Below are positions 54,909 to 64,000 of a DNA stretch of 64,000 nt, piece after piece. The notes beneath the pieces were generated by a model. That model made no database searches. It saw nothing but the letters and a program-made list of their open reading frames with translations, and was not told where the DNA came from. The translations under genes and the position numbers were made by a program. Positions within the stretch are counted from its first letter, which is position 1. Each line of letters opens with the position of its first letter. The DNA is from Cladocopium goreaui (Eukaryota; Sar; Dinophyceae; Suessiales; Symbiodiniaceae). Location: the NCBI GenBank assembly GCA_947184155.2, contig CAMXCT020003446.1, positions 333,618 to 397,617 on the forward strand. The letters run 5' to 3'.

Positions 54909-55024
54909 CTCTTAATTGGTCATTTTCTGAGTTCAAGACCAGCTCTTCAGGAGCTCTTTGAGTCTTCATCTTGCGAGCCTCCGCCTGCGAACGGTTGTTT
55001 TCTGAGCGGCTCATGACGAAGCCG
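54909..55024 (-). CDS. internal exon, charged helix
   Basis: Acceptor GATTCCCAG, donor AG|GTTGAG. Reads GFVMSRSENNRSQAEARKMK, TQRAPEELVLNSENDQLR. Polar, helical, coiled-coil compatible. Confidence 0.6.
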
Positions 55025-55270
55025 CTGGGAATCCAGTGGGATCACCATGCTTTGGACCATGGTGGGATCACTACGCACAATCCTCAGCCAAGCGGTAGCT
55101 ATGCCAGCTATATCAGTGAAATCTGTTTTGGCCACCTCCAAAAACGAGACCCTCGAAGATGATTACAACCGGAACCTATTTTGGAGGAGGGTCCGTGTCA
55201 CAACAAAACCATTCGAACATTGACGTGTCTCTTGGTCGATTTCCAAAAAATGCAGATCAACTTCGATCTA

Positions 55271-55429
55271 TCAAATATGGGCCACATCCCAGGGGGGAAT
55301 TTTCAGCTGCCCTGTTCCAAGCTTGGGAATATTCACATCAGGCATTTTTATGTTGCCGAATGGCACCGTTGGCACCTCGTCCTTCCACTTCCTGAGATGT
55401 TGGATGGCAACTGCTTGTCGTTTCACTTC
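55271..55429 (-). CDS. exon, helical then beta-like
   Basis: Acceptor CTTGTGACAG. Reads EVKRQAVAIQHLRKWKDEVP, TVPFGNIKMPDVNIPKLGTG, QLKIPPWD, then either a GTGGCC donor at about 55284 or a stop at 55271. The alternation of VPFGNI/MPDVNIPKL is unusual, but no family is recognised. Confidence 0.6.
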   Translation of the reverse strand, partial: EVKRQAVAIQHLRKWKDEVPTVPFGNIKMPDVNIPKLGTGQLKIPPWDVAHI

Positions 55430-55624
55430 CTGTCACAAGGTGTGGGTGATGCTTCCAGGAGACGGCCGCAGAATCAATGCAAGTAACGGGGGGCATGGCC
55501 GCAACATGGGTAGAACATGGTAGAAGCCCTACTGGCCAAGTCCCAGATAGAATCAAGGCTACAACTCAGCTATGAGAGAGAAATGAAAAATCAACAACTG
55601 ACACTGGATCGTAGGGATGAGAAC

Positions 55625-55839
55625 AGACAAAGCAGCAAGAGCCTGCCGCAGTTTTTCAATCTGCGCCCGTCTTTGGGAAGGTTCCTGGAGGAAGGAGTCC
55701 CTAAAGGTTGGACCTTCAGGCCTGAAGGATAACTCCTTTGGGGTCTCCAGCATCTCTTGAAATCTTCGGACATGAAAACACTGGTCCAACAACTCTCCAG
55801 ATTTCTCCAGTAACTCTTTGAACCGAAACTCGCCAACAT
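55625..55839 (-). CDS. long coiled-coil exon
   Basis: Acceptor ACCTGCAG, about 71 codons, donor GTTCTC. Reads VGEFRFKELLEKSGELLDQC, FHVRRFQEMLETPKELSFRP, EPSQRRAQIEKLRQALAAL. It is the longest clean exon of the locus. Confidence 0.65.
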
Positions 55840-57952
55840 CTGCAGGTCAGAGCTCCTGCTTCACTTGTTGATGGCGTAGGACCTCCTTCGCATGACGAAG
55901 AGCCACTTGGAGGTCCTAAGTCACGGAAATTCACCCCCCGGTGCGTCGCTAGGATGATACACTGGCAGACCTTGGAATCCAACTTTGTACTGTTTGCAGG
56001 AGATGACTTTCAACTTTACAGAATATTGTTTCTCCCCAAGAAAACCAACAGAACAAGGGAAAACAAGACAGGGTATAGGCTGGAATTGGGCTGCCAATAG
56101 TTACACCTAAATTTCGCAGTGATCATTTCCAGCCTCCCATACGCTTGCCACTTCCAGCTCTCTTCGACTTTGGGCGGCAGCAAGTCCTCCAGAGATCTGC
56201 AATATGGGTTTTTGCCATCGCAGAAACGAAAGTGAAAGCCGGGTGGCTTTGACTAAGAGTTGGATGTACCCAAAAAATTATGGTCAATATTTTCTTTGAA
56301 AAGCATTTCCCAATGAAACTTGCCAGAAAATGCGATCTCCAGAACCATGTTGAAACCCTGGCGAAAGCGAAACTCCATCAGATGGATCATGGGTAAAAAT
56401 GTTGCCTGCGATGCGCTCATCCAACGCGCGGCACCTCGTTTTGACTCATCGATGACGATCCCGCGATCCCCTGGATGATGGAAATATGTTACCCTATATG
56501 TCCCAATTATACCCACCATTTTTGTTGGTGAATCCCCATTTTTTTCCCATGGGCCATCAGCACCGGTTGAACGCTAAAAAATTGGGCAACAGCACTCAGC
56601 GGCCACCACGCGCGTCTGTCTGACCACATGTGCAGTTCGCTTCTCGAGGTCCTTCCATGGATTGGTCAGAGGGAAAATTGGAAAATTGACTGGAAACCAC
56701 GGTTCTTCCCTCAGATTGTCGGAAAGTGTCCTTTGATTTTGTTTCTCTTCAGCCAAGTTTGCACACTTTGATTGGATACTCATCAGCTAATATGGAGATT
56801 CTTAGACCAGAGAAATCATCCAGTGGATGTTTTTTGATAGTAGTTTCAATGTGGACACGTTGGAAAACATCCATAAACATCAATCACGTGGATCCTTTCA
56901 GACCATCAGATGCTTGGATAGATACTTGCTTAAAGTAATTAATATTGAATATAACAATCAACCCATACTCTATGCATATGAGACAATGTACATCCCTTGG
57001 GTCCCTTGGGGTAGTTGAGATCATCATGGAAAAATCTATATGGCCATATAAATCCATGTAACATCATATCAGATGGCCCTGAACACAGGGCCTTCAAAGC
57101 CTCACGTAATTCTTTGACCTGCACAGAGATTCGATCCAGTGATCGTCCGCAGCGAAAACTGAAAAAGCTCCACAAAGGTATTCCACCAGGGGATGAACAA
57201 AAACAAAGGTTGGAGTTCGCTGCTCATTTCCATGACATGGCAAGCATTGTTGAAGTATCTATCTCCTGACGAACGAAGTAACGAAGTCAGCAGGTGTGAT
57301 CGGGTGCCATTGCTCTAAAACTTACATATTTCAAACTCTCAGAGATCAGTCATCCATAGTCATCCCTCAAAACCTGGGCATTGAAGACCCCTCTGCAAAT
57401 GTATGTTTCACCTGGGTACAACTCAAGGTTTGATCACGTGCAGCTTTTCCTGTCGAATGGAGGAGGATCACATTGGCTATGCTTCAAGACCCTAGGGGCC
57501 CCTGCTCTAAAGTAGCTACCCCAAATGGATGTTCATCCGCCACAAAATGGCAATACAAATCGGCCCAAAAAGCTATCCCAAACTTTTTCCTATGAATTTT
57601 ACTTGATCCCAATCACTCATCCCAAAATCCCAGTAAAAATTAGTAAAATTGCAAAACATGTTCTTATCTTCCATCCAAGTGTTGGGCCCATAGGGCTTAA
57701 TCCATCGCAACAGCCACAGCACCAGCAGCATCGGCGCACCATCGCGTCGGTCGCAGCACCGGCATCGCGCGCCTCGTGCTCAGCTTCAACAGCTTCCTGC
57801 GCGGAATCGACAGCTCCGAAGTCTAGGTATTGATTTCTTTTGGTAATGTGTATGTTACATCTACCATATATAATATGTATATATATACATATAATATATA
57901 TATATACAATTATATACATATATATATATGTATATATATATATAGAGGGGGG

Positions 57953-58053
57953 TTCTTAAAATGGTGGATCCCCACGTCACCCTAGGTTTCAATAATGAAA
58001 TGGTCTGACTTGGACGATTTGTGGGTACCCCATTTTAGGAAACCTCCATGTAA
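57953..58053. repeat. MITE-like inverted repeat, family 3
   Basis: The left end TTCTTAAAATGGTGGATCCC and the complement of the right end, TTTCCTAAAATGGGGTACCC, form imperfect terminal inverted repeats about 100 bp apart. A TA-rich microsatellite lies immediately left (57870-57945). Noncoding. Confidence 0.55.
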
Positions 58054-60654
58054 GACAAGGAAAATGATCTGCTTGTCCTACCTAAGCTTCTAGCTACCTA
58101 TCTGATGTGTCTGCAACCTAAGCATCCGACCTTTTTTGCTTATGACAATACTGGATTAGAGACAACAGGAAGTTCCAACTGCCAACAAAGAAAGCCAAAT
58201 TCCACAGGTAAAATAGTAAAATGCACGTGTATATATATATATTGAATATTATAAATATATATATATATATTGAATATTATATATGTACTTTAAGCTAGGC
58301 CTGGTTCCCGGTCAGCTGCCAAACCAACCTCTTCCGGCTCAGCATAAAGCTTCCCAGTTGCTGCTGCAACCTCATGGTGCTAGCTCTGCCCTTCCCCGCA
58401 TCTTGACATGTTGGTCTCTCCAATGCTTTTCTACTTCAAAAACATGTTTGTTGTTGTTGTTCTACCTATGGTCTCAGCACCTAGATGGTGAATCTCTTTC
58501 TGTCAGTAATATGTTCAATGTTCTTGGGGCCAACTCTGACATGAGCGAAGCATGAGCGAAACATAAGTCCTGCGCCGCTGCAAAGAGTGCAGCAGTGGCC
58601 GACTGCGCGGCAGGACTCATGTCATCATGGCTGCACGTGCGAAGCGAAGAGGCCTTGGAGGTATTTGTTGGACATTGGCCAATCACAAGGGTCTTCTCCA
58701 GTCCCAGACTTGGATGGAAACTTTATAAGAAATCCCAACAGATTTGAGGGTAAAGATAGGATAAGATCATGGTTCTTTGTATTTATTCCCTTAGAACAGT
58801 CCAGTGCCAGGGTTCAACCCCTCTGGTGTCACGAGCCGAACAAGTCGCAGACGCGTGTGCTCTGGTCTTCAACCTGGAGAGCTGTGAGTTTGCCTCTGGT
58901 TTGTAGTGCGAAAACTTGCCATTTCTCCCAATGATTAGACAAACTGAGAAAACTAAACCACATTCTGATGAGGAGCTGCAGGTAACTGAGAAAAAACTCA
59001 AGAACGAGGTACCGATTGGCCCAATCTGTGGAGTGAAATCATCAAATAAATTGAGTCGTTCTTGACCCACCAAACGTTCAAGTGTTCTACATTTTGGTAC
59101 TTATTCATCCAGTTTTGAGGTTTTTCTAAATATCTTCAGCACCAACGGTCCCCATTCATCAGCTCTTTGGTCCAACCTTCTCTGAAGGCTCAAGCAAGGA
59201 GAAGTCAGAGCCACCTCACCGGGGGATCGGGAAAAGCGGCTCAACGAGAATTTAACCATGAAAATTTGGGATTTAATGGGATATTCATTGAGATTTTTTT
59301 GGAAACATTCAGAGTCACTATATCCAACTTGCAATGTGGGTGTCTGAAAAGGGGTTTTTTCCAGCCCCTTTGTGCCATTTTTTTAATGGAACAAATATGA
59401 TCAACCGTCAAGGGGTAGCCTGTGTTCAGAGCTCGAGCCTCAAGAATTGCAAGGACTTGTGTAGACTGGTACATGTCAATTTCATGTCAATTTCATGTCA
59501 ATACTGAAGCTCTTCCCTGGCGGAAGCTGTTGCCTGTACTTTCTCTTAATTGTCCATGTCCATCAGGTTACATATATATACAGCTTGTCCAATGCGGGAG
59601 CCAACATAGTCATCGTGGTCATGGTGGTCCATGCAGCAGGATCTCCGAATCTGTTTGGCCGAGTTTGGGGTCAACCAACATGTCTAAGAGACCGCCAGGA
59701 GGCCTGCAACTTTCGGGGCTGAAAACACTAATGGTCCAAAAACCCACCAGTTGTGTCCCAAATGCCACAGAAATCTGTGCCTATCCCAACACGATGGCAA
59801 ACACACATGCAGCATGCGCCACGCACCGGTCTGGTGTGGTGCACGTGGCATTTCCTAAGCATTCAAAGCATAAGTTGCAGAGATATGTCAGATTGATGAT
59901 GATTGGTGTTTATTCTTTGTATCCTCTACTCAGAAGCTTTCCCTCTTGACACTGATAGGCAAGTCTGCCTTGCTACTCCTGAAGTTATTGACAGGTCCAA
60001 TTTCTTAAAATGTTCCAACATCTCTAGATGCTTCAACCTTCAGCAAATGAAGAAGATTATATTTCGAGAGTACAGTAAATAGTTTCGCTGATTTTGTGGT
60101 ATGGTATTCATGAAAAATAGATGGGTGTTGTTCATGATTCAACGTGCGCGCATTGCATCATATAGCGTGCGTTGTATCATGTGGCTTGAGATCAATCTTG
60201 GCTCTCTGCCAAGCACTGCGAATGCATTCAGATCAGGTCATGTACTGCAATCCTCGACGGCTGCAATTTGACCCTGGCCAGTTTATCACCAGGATCTCCA
60301 CATCTCTATTTCATCCAGGTTTAGTCGGGTTCGCCCAAGAGTTTTGGGAAAAGACACGTGGTTTAGAAAATCACTTCTTGCCGATTCTTGCCTCCATTTG
60401 TTCATGGCCAAGTCAAAGGATGCTGTTTAGACAGCGAATTCCCAATCTCCACCGTGGCGGCCTTTTGATGCACTTGGCTCAAATCTGCTGCGAGATGCGG
60501 CGCAGCAGCAAAAGGAAACCAAATGGGTCATTGGGTCTGGTATAAACCGTTTCAGCTTGTCCACGAATGAGAACCCAAAAATGGCAGTTTTCCGAGGGAA
60601 ATATTTTTTCAACAATGGGATTCTTCGGACAAAGCTGTTTTATCTGTTTTTATA

Positions 60655-60769
60655 TGGGTTTGTCTGAAAATGGTGTACCCCTACACCCAATGGTTTTGCT
60701 GATCATTATCCCTATTAAATGGCTATTTCATTGGGAATATACCCTATTTTCAGACAAACCCATATCATC
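60655..60769. repeat. MITE-like element, family 1 (opposite orientation)
   Basis: Ends ATATGGGTTTGTCTGAAAAT and its near-perfect complement, about 115 bp apart. The interior is the reverse complement of the 52591-52690 copy. An isolated end-like sequence (CATTTTCAGACAGACCCATG) occurs near 61261. Confidence 0.85.
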
Positions 60770-61499
60770 CTTGGGATGAATTTTGGAGGAAATAGATCAG
60801 GTTTTGCCATGGGCATCTCTGGAGGATCATGGTAACGCGCCATCCACATGAACCAATGACCGCCTCACTTTGGGCGGTTGGCTTGGTGTATTATGATAAA
60901 ACCAAATGAAGGGTCAAGCCTTCTAGGACTCTGCAGCAACAAATCAAATTCAAGATTCAAGACACTTCGAGGCTGTTGAAACTCTTGTAAACTGTGTGAA
61001 GGTGACCCTCTGTGAGCTGAGCTACAGCTGAGGCTACTGGTAGTAGGAGATTCGCGACTTTTCATCCGCAGGGCCCAGTGCAGACTTCTGTGCCACCACA
61101 TGGGCTCCCACCTAACGAGGTGCGACGCTCATGGAATTTTGGGGTGACACCCAGCTGGGGTTCGGCTCTGCGGCAGTGCATGCTTACATCAAGGATCCAA
61201 TACCTAGCTTGGCGCAACTCTCCCGGCAAAAATGTCACCTTACGGGCATCCCCGGCATCCCCATTTTCAGACAGACCCATGTGAAACATTGTGAAACCAT
61301 ATACTAGAATCATCAGTGAGTGCCAACCCTTATAAAAGAACATTCCACACGTTCCCCTGAAAAAGTTGTTGGAAAATCATCTGCCAGCAGATTTTTCAGC
61401 CTGAAATCCTGAGGGTCCCTACATCGCAAGGTTTGGCGATCAGAATCTGCCCTGCTGCGAAAGGCTACCGAGTTGACATCAAGCTGAAGCTACACAAGG

Positions 61500-62230
61500 A
61501 GATGCCCCATAGCTAAGTTGGTTTATATATATATATAAGTTGGTAAACTAGAATTTATGGTAGATGTATCTATATTGAATGGGGTTTATCAAATTGATCA
61601 ACCAACTTATAAGTAACGAACATCACCTTGAAAGGAGCAGCCGGTGATAATCAAACATGGCTGGAATGGTCCCATGTTTGGTGTGAAAATCATCTAGAAA
61701 TGGACATTGCTGGATTCTCCATGGCCATGTTTGATCACCAGAGGGTGAAAAAAAATCTAGCTCCAAACATACAACTGCCACTGAACTACAACCACCGTGG
61801 ATTGGTTCCCTTCATGCTTTCATTGGGCGTTAATGTGGCTCACACACCGTCTTGTCTTTCTTGTACCAACATGTTACTCTGTTGTCTACGAATGCATGTC
61901 CTTTTCTTCCCTTCGTTCATCGTGGATCTTTCTTCTTTCCTTTTCCTCGGAGAGTTGAATTTTGTGAATCCTTGTGGACCCACAAATGGCTGTATATGGG
62001 TTGTCCTCCTCACTGCACAGTTCGCAAAATGGCCATGCCAATAAGGAAGATCATGATAAACCAGTTAAATTGTTTGGTGGTGTTTCCAAAAACTCATATA
62101 TATATATATGTTGTATATGTCATGTATTGTATATACATATACTGAAAACGTATGGAAAATTCCAAGAAATGTGTCTCTCCATGGTGCGTTCATGGTTTTC
62201 CCATGGGTTCTCCCATCTGATTTGGAGCGC
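61500..62230. other. no firmly supported gene
   Basis: A 138-codon plus frame (61628-62044) is compositionally ambiguous and lacks motifs. TA-rich microsatellites lie at 61527-61540 and 62096-62140. Probably intron or intergenic within the minus-strand locus. Confidence 0.35.
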
Positions 62231-62949
62231 CTGAGATAGACTTCTCCTCGGCGGCCTTCAACATGGCCTTGGCCACGTCCTGCTCCAACTGGTTGGAGGC
62301 CTCGGGGGTCGATGAAAAATCGGAACTTTGTGGGGAAAACATGGAGAAAACCCTTTCTCCAAAAAATGTGGAGAAAAGAAAACACTAACACTTGTTTGGG
62401 CGAAAACTTGGGATTTTTTGTTCAAAATGTGCCAAGAAATAAAACACACACACACACAAATAAAACATGGTTTTTGCGACAAAGCAGGGCTTTGCCGAAT
62501 ATCTGCAAAGCAGGGAGCCTACCATCTTTAGGGCACCTCCAAGAGACAGTCATGACCTTAACAGGGCACCTTTCATGGTGAAATGATGTCACCTCAACTG
62601 GGCCCATGTGGGAAAACCCCACCAATGGAGCCCTGGTCCATTCCCGTGGGTTCCCCCGCAGATTGCGCCAAAACATCACCAGTTCTGCCTGGGAGCAAGG
62701 CCAGTACCTCGGTCCAGATGGCGATGGATACGCTGAAGGTCTCCTGTCTCAGGATGGAATAGATCAAAGACATGATGTGACATTGTCTAAACACATATAA
62801 ATAAACATCATAAACATGGGATTTTTGGGGGAAAAATTCCACTTTTTGTCTGGAAAATCATCAACACCACATTTATGGGTGAAAATTTTACTATGTCTGG
62901 AAAATGATCTGGATTAAATTCCACTATGTCTGGATTATGGGAAATAAAT

Positions 62950-63040
62950 CCTGGAGAACTTCCCACCATCACTCCATCCAGGGTCACCGATGGGCCGTAG
63001 CCAGCAGCACAGGCGCCGGAAGCACCAGCGGCGAGGGCCT
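62950..63040 (-). CDS. possible Ala/Gly-rich exon
   Basis: Acceptor CGCCACCAG, then ALAAGASGACAAGYGPSVTL, DG, with a GTGATG donor. Low-complexity but in frame and with both signals. Confidence 0.4.
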
Positions 63041-63314
63041 GGTGGCGAAAAACATACCCCGAGTCATGGGTATGGCTGGTGACAGTGGCCCGGTGTCCCA
63101 CAAAATGGACTGTCTTTTGACGGTTGTGGTGGCATATGATTAATATGAATAATATGTTTATATGACCTCACGTGATTATATGCAAAATTAATAAATATAT
63201 ATTCACAAAGGATATGGTAGGGAGGTGCCAAAAGGGTTGATAGATCCCTGATCTATTGATGGATGAAGTCCTTGTCCCCGACAAGATGTTGATGAACCAC
63301 ACCAAATAGTTAAC

Positions 63315-63411
63315 CTGATGCCCTGCACCAAATGATCCGCAGTTTTTCCTCCTATGGCGCCAAGGCGATGAATCCCGCCCTCCACAGGCACTCCTGAGCC
63401 TTCCCCATCGG
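63315..63411 (-). CDS. possible Gly-rich exon, 5'-most of the locus
   Basis: Acceptor CTTCCTGCAG, donor AG|GTTAAC. Reads DGEGSGVPVEGGIHRLGAIG, GKTADHLVQGI. A second phase (MGKAQECLWRAGFIALAP) is also open up to a stop. Confidence 0.45.
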
Positions 63412-63607
63412 CTGCAGGAAGGTAACATGAGACCGCTGGGAGCATGACTGTTGAATACATCTCGAACAGGCAGCATTTCGTGATTCGTTCTCTTCTATAA
63501 AAATGTTCGAGATGATTGGATGGAAAGAATACTTCTCAAGTTCACTTTGTACCCATTTGTATTTTCCAAGCAAAACCAAAAAAATGAAAGACGACTTGGC
63601 TTTTCCT

Positions 63608-64000
63608 TCACTCTGATGCTTGTTCCCCATTGGAACCATGCGTCATATTTCTCAACCATTGAAGTCTTGCTCTGGAATCGGATCTCTCGCGCAAAATTTG
63701 GGCCTCGTCATGGAGGCTGTACCGGCCAATGGAAAGGCATTCACGGAGGACGCTCGGGTCCATGATTTTGGTCAAGGCATCTGCCAACTGTGCTTGTGAT
63801 GGTACCCATCGTATCTGTATGCCATTGTTGATGTGCTCTTTGATTAACTTTGCTTGCAGTAGCGTTCGGAACTCTTGGCAACTTGGGGGTGCATGACGGC
63901 TGATGAGATCGTAAAGTGATTTACAGTCAGTGGTGATTATAGATTGAGCTTTGGGGTTAAGTTTCTTGAGGATATCTTGAACTGGTAATGGTGGTGTTGC
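63608..64000 (-). CDS. Ty1/copia retrotransposon RNase H region (partial)
   Basis: An uninterrupted minus frame of 130 codons plus TGA at 63608, running off the window end. It shows the copia-type RNase H: SIITTDCKSLYDLI (catalytic Asp in the TDCKSLYD motif), a helical connection, IQIRWVPSQAQLADALTK (with the conserved Asp of the ADALTK motif) and a typical C-terminal tail with VLRECLSIGRYSLHDE. In copia polyproteins this is the last domain, after reverse transcriptase, so the rest of pol should lie beyond 64000. No LTR was recognised between 63.4 and 63.6 kb. The frame is intact in the visible part. Confidence 0.85.
   Translation of the reverse strand, partial: ATPPLPVQDILKKLNPKAQSIITTDCKSLYDLISRHAPPSCQEFRTLLQAKLIKEHINNGIQIRWVPSQAQLADALTKIMDPSVLRECLSIGRYSLHDEAQILRERSDSRARLQWLRNMTHGSNGEQASE

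Larger units (their letters stand above)
45681..63411 (-). other. intron-rich minus-strand locus (one or two large genes)
   Basis: At least 25 short coding blocks on the minus strand, 30-215 bp each, separated by AT-richer introns. The 5' blocks (63.4-54 kb) are mainly Ala- or Glu/Lys/Leu-rich and look coiled-coil. Blocks from 52 to 45.7 kb include several hydrophobic segments. Besides the exons listed separately, plausible ones lie near 62700-62757 (TFSVSIAIWTE), 62231-62302 (NQLEQDVAKAMLKAAEEKSI), 60436-60490 (DLSQVHQKAATVEIG), 58545-58650 (MSPAAQSATAALFAAAQ), 57720-57830 (DSAQEAVEAEHEARDAGAAT), 57075-57165 (LDRISVQVKELREALKAL), 56695-56770 (NLAEEKQNQRTLSDNLREE), 56585-56660 (DLEKRTAHVVRQTRVVAAE), 55855-55914 (DLQVALRHAKEVLRHQQ), 54640-54720 (AEARWKRTQDGAQLGG), 53640-53700 (PGKSREEASFSELQ). 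Gene boundaries are unknown. Confidence 0.6.

Overview
The window reads as nuclear DNA of an intron-rich unicellular eukaryote, most likely a dinoflagellate (Suessiales/Symbiodiniaceae-like). This is inferred from many short GC-rich coding blocks split by AT-rich introns, very abundant tandem and higher-order repeats, copia-type retrotransposon remains and a decayed Polinton/Maverick-type element. No species-diagnostic gene is visible. No operons, Shine-Dalgarno sites, rRNA, tRNA or CRISPR array were recognised.

Layout: 0-5 kb holds minisatellites, AT and TCTA/CATA microsatellites, a G-run minisatellite and two possible minus-strand exons. 5.2-7.7 kb is a 14-copy satellite of about 190 bp. 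8.0-21.1 kb is three head-to-tail copies of a composite repeat. Each copy has a head with 12 imperfect palindromes, a long array based on TTTACACA with an embedded 108-bp satellite (6, 3 and about 9 units in the three copies), and a conserved tail ending in a GC-rich inverted repeat. A fourth, diverged and shorter copy lies at 43.8-45.5 kb.

21-36 kb carries scattered exons, mostly on the minus strand. The best resolved is a P-loop ATPase gene at 33.6-35.6 kb. 36.3-43.5 kb is an AT-rich island: a degraded Polinton/Maverick-like element with a retroviral-type integrase (frameshifted), a protein-primed family-B DNA polymerase (one frameshift, two nonsense codons), a truncated GIY-YIG-like nuclease remnant, two zinc-finger proteins and small unknown ORFs. 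No capsid, packaging ATPase or maturation protease gene was found.

45.6-63.4 kb contains dozens of short minus-strand coding blocks with good splice signals. They encode coiled-coil segments followed by membrane-spanning segments and probably belong to one or two large genes of unknown function. MITE-like inverted repeats lie among them. The window ends inside the RNase H end of a Ty1/copia polyprotein on the minus strand. Splice sites were judged by eye, so exon limits are approximate unless stated.
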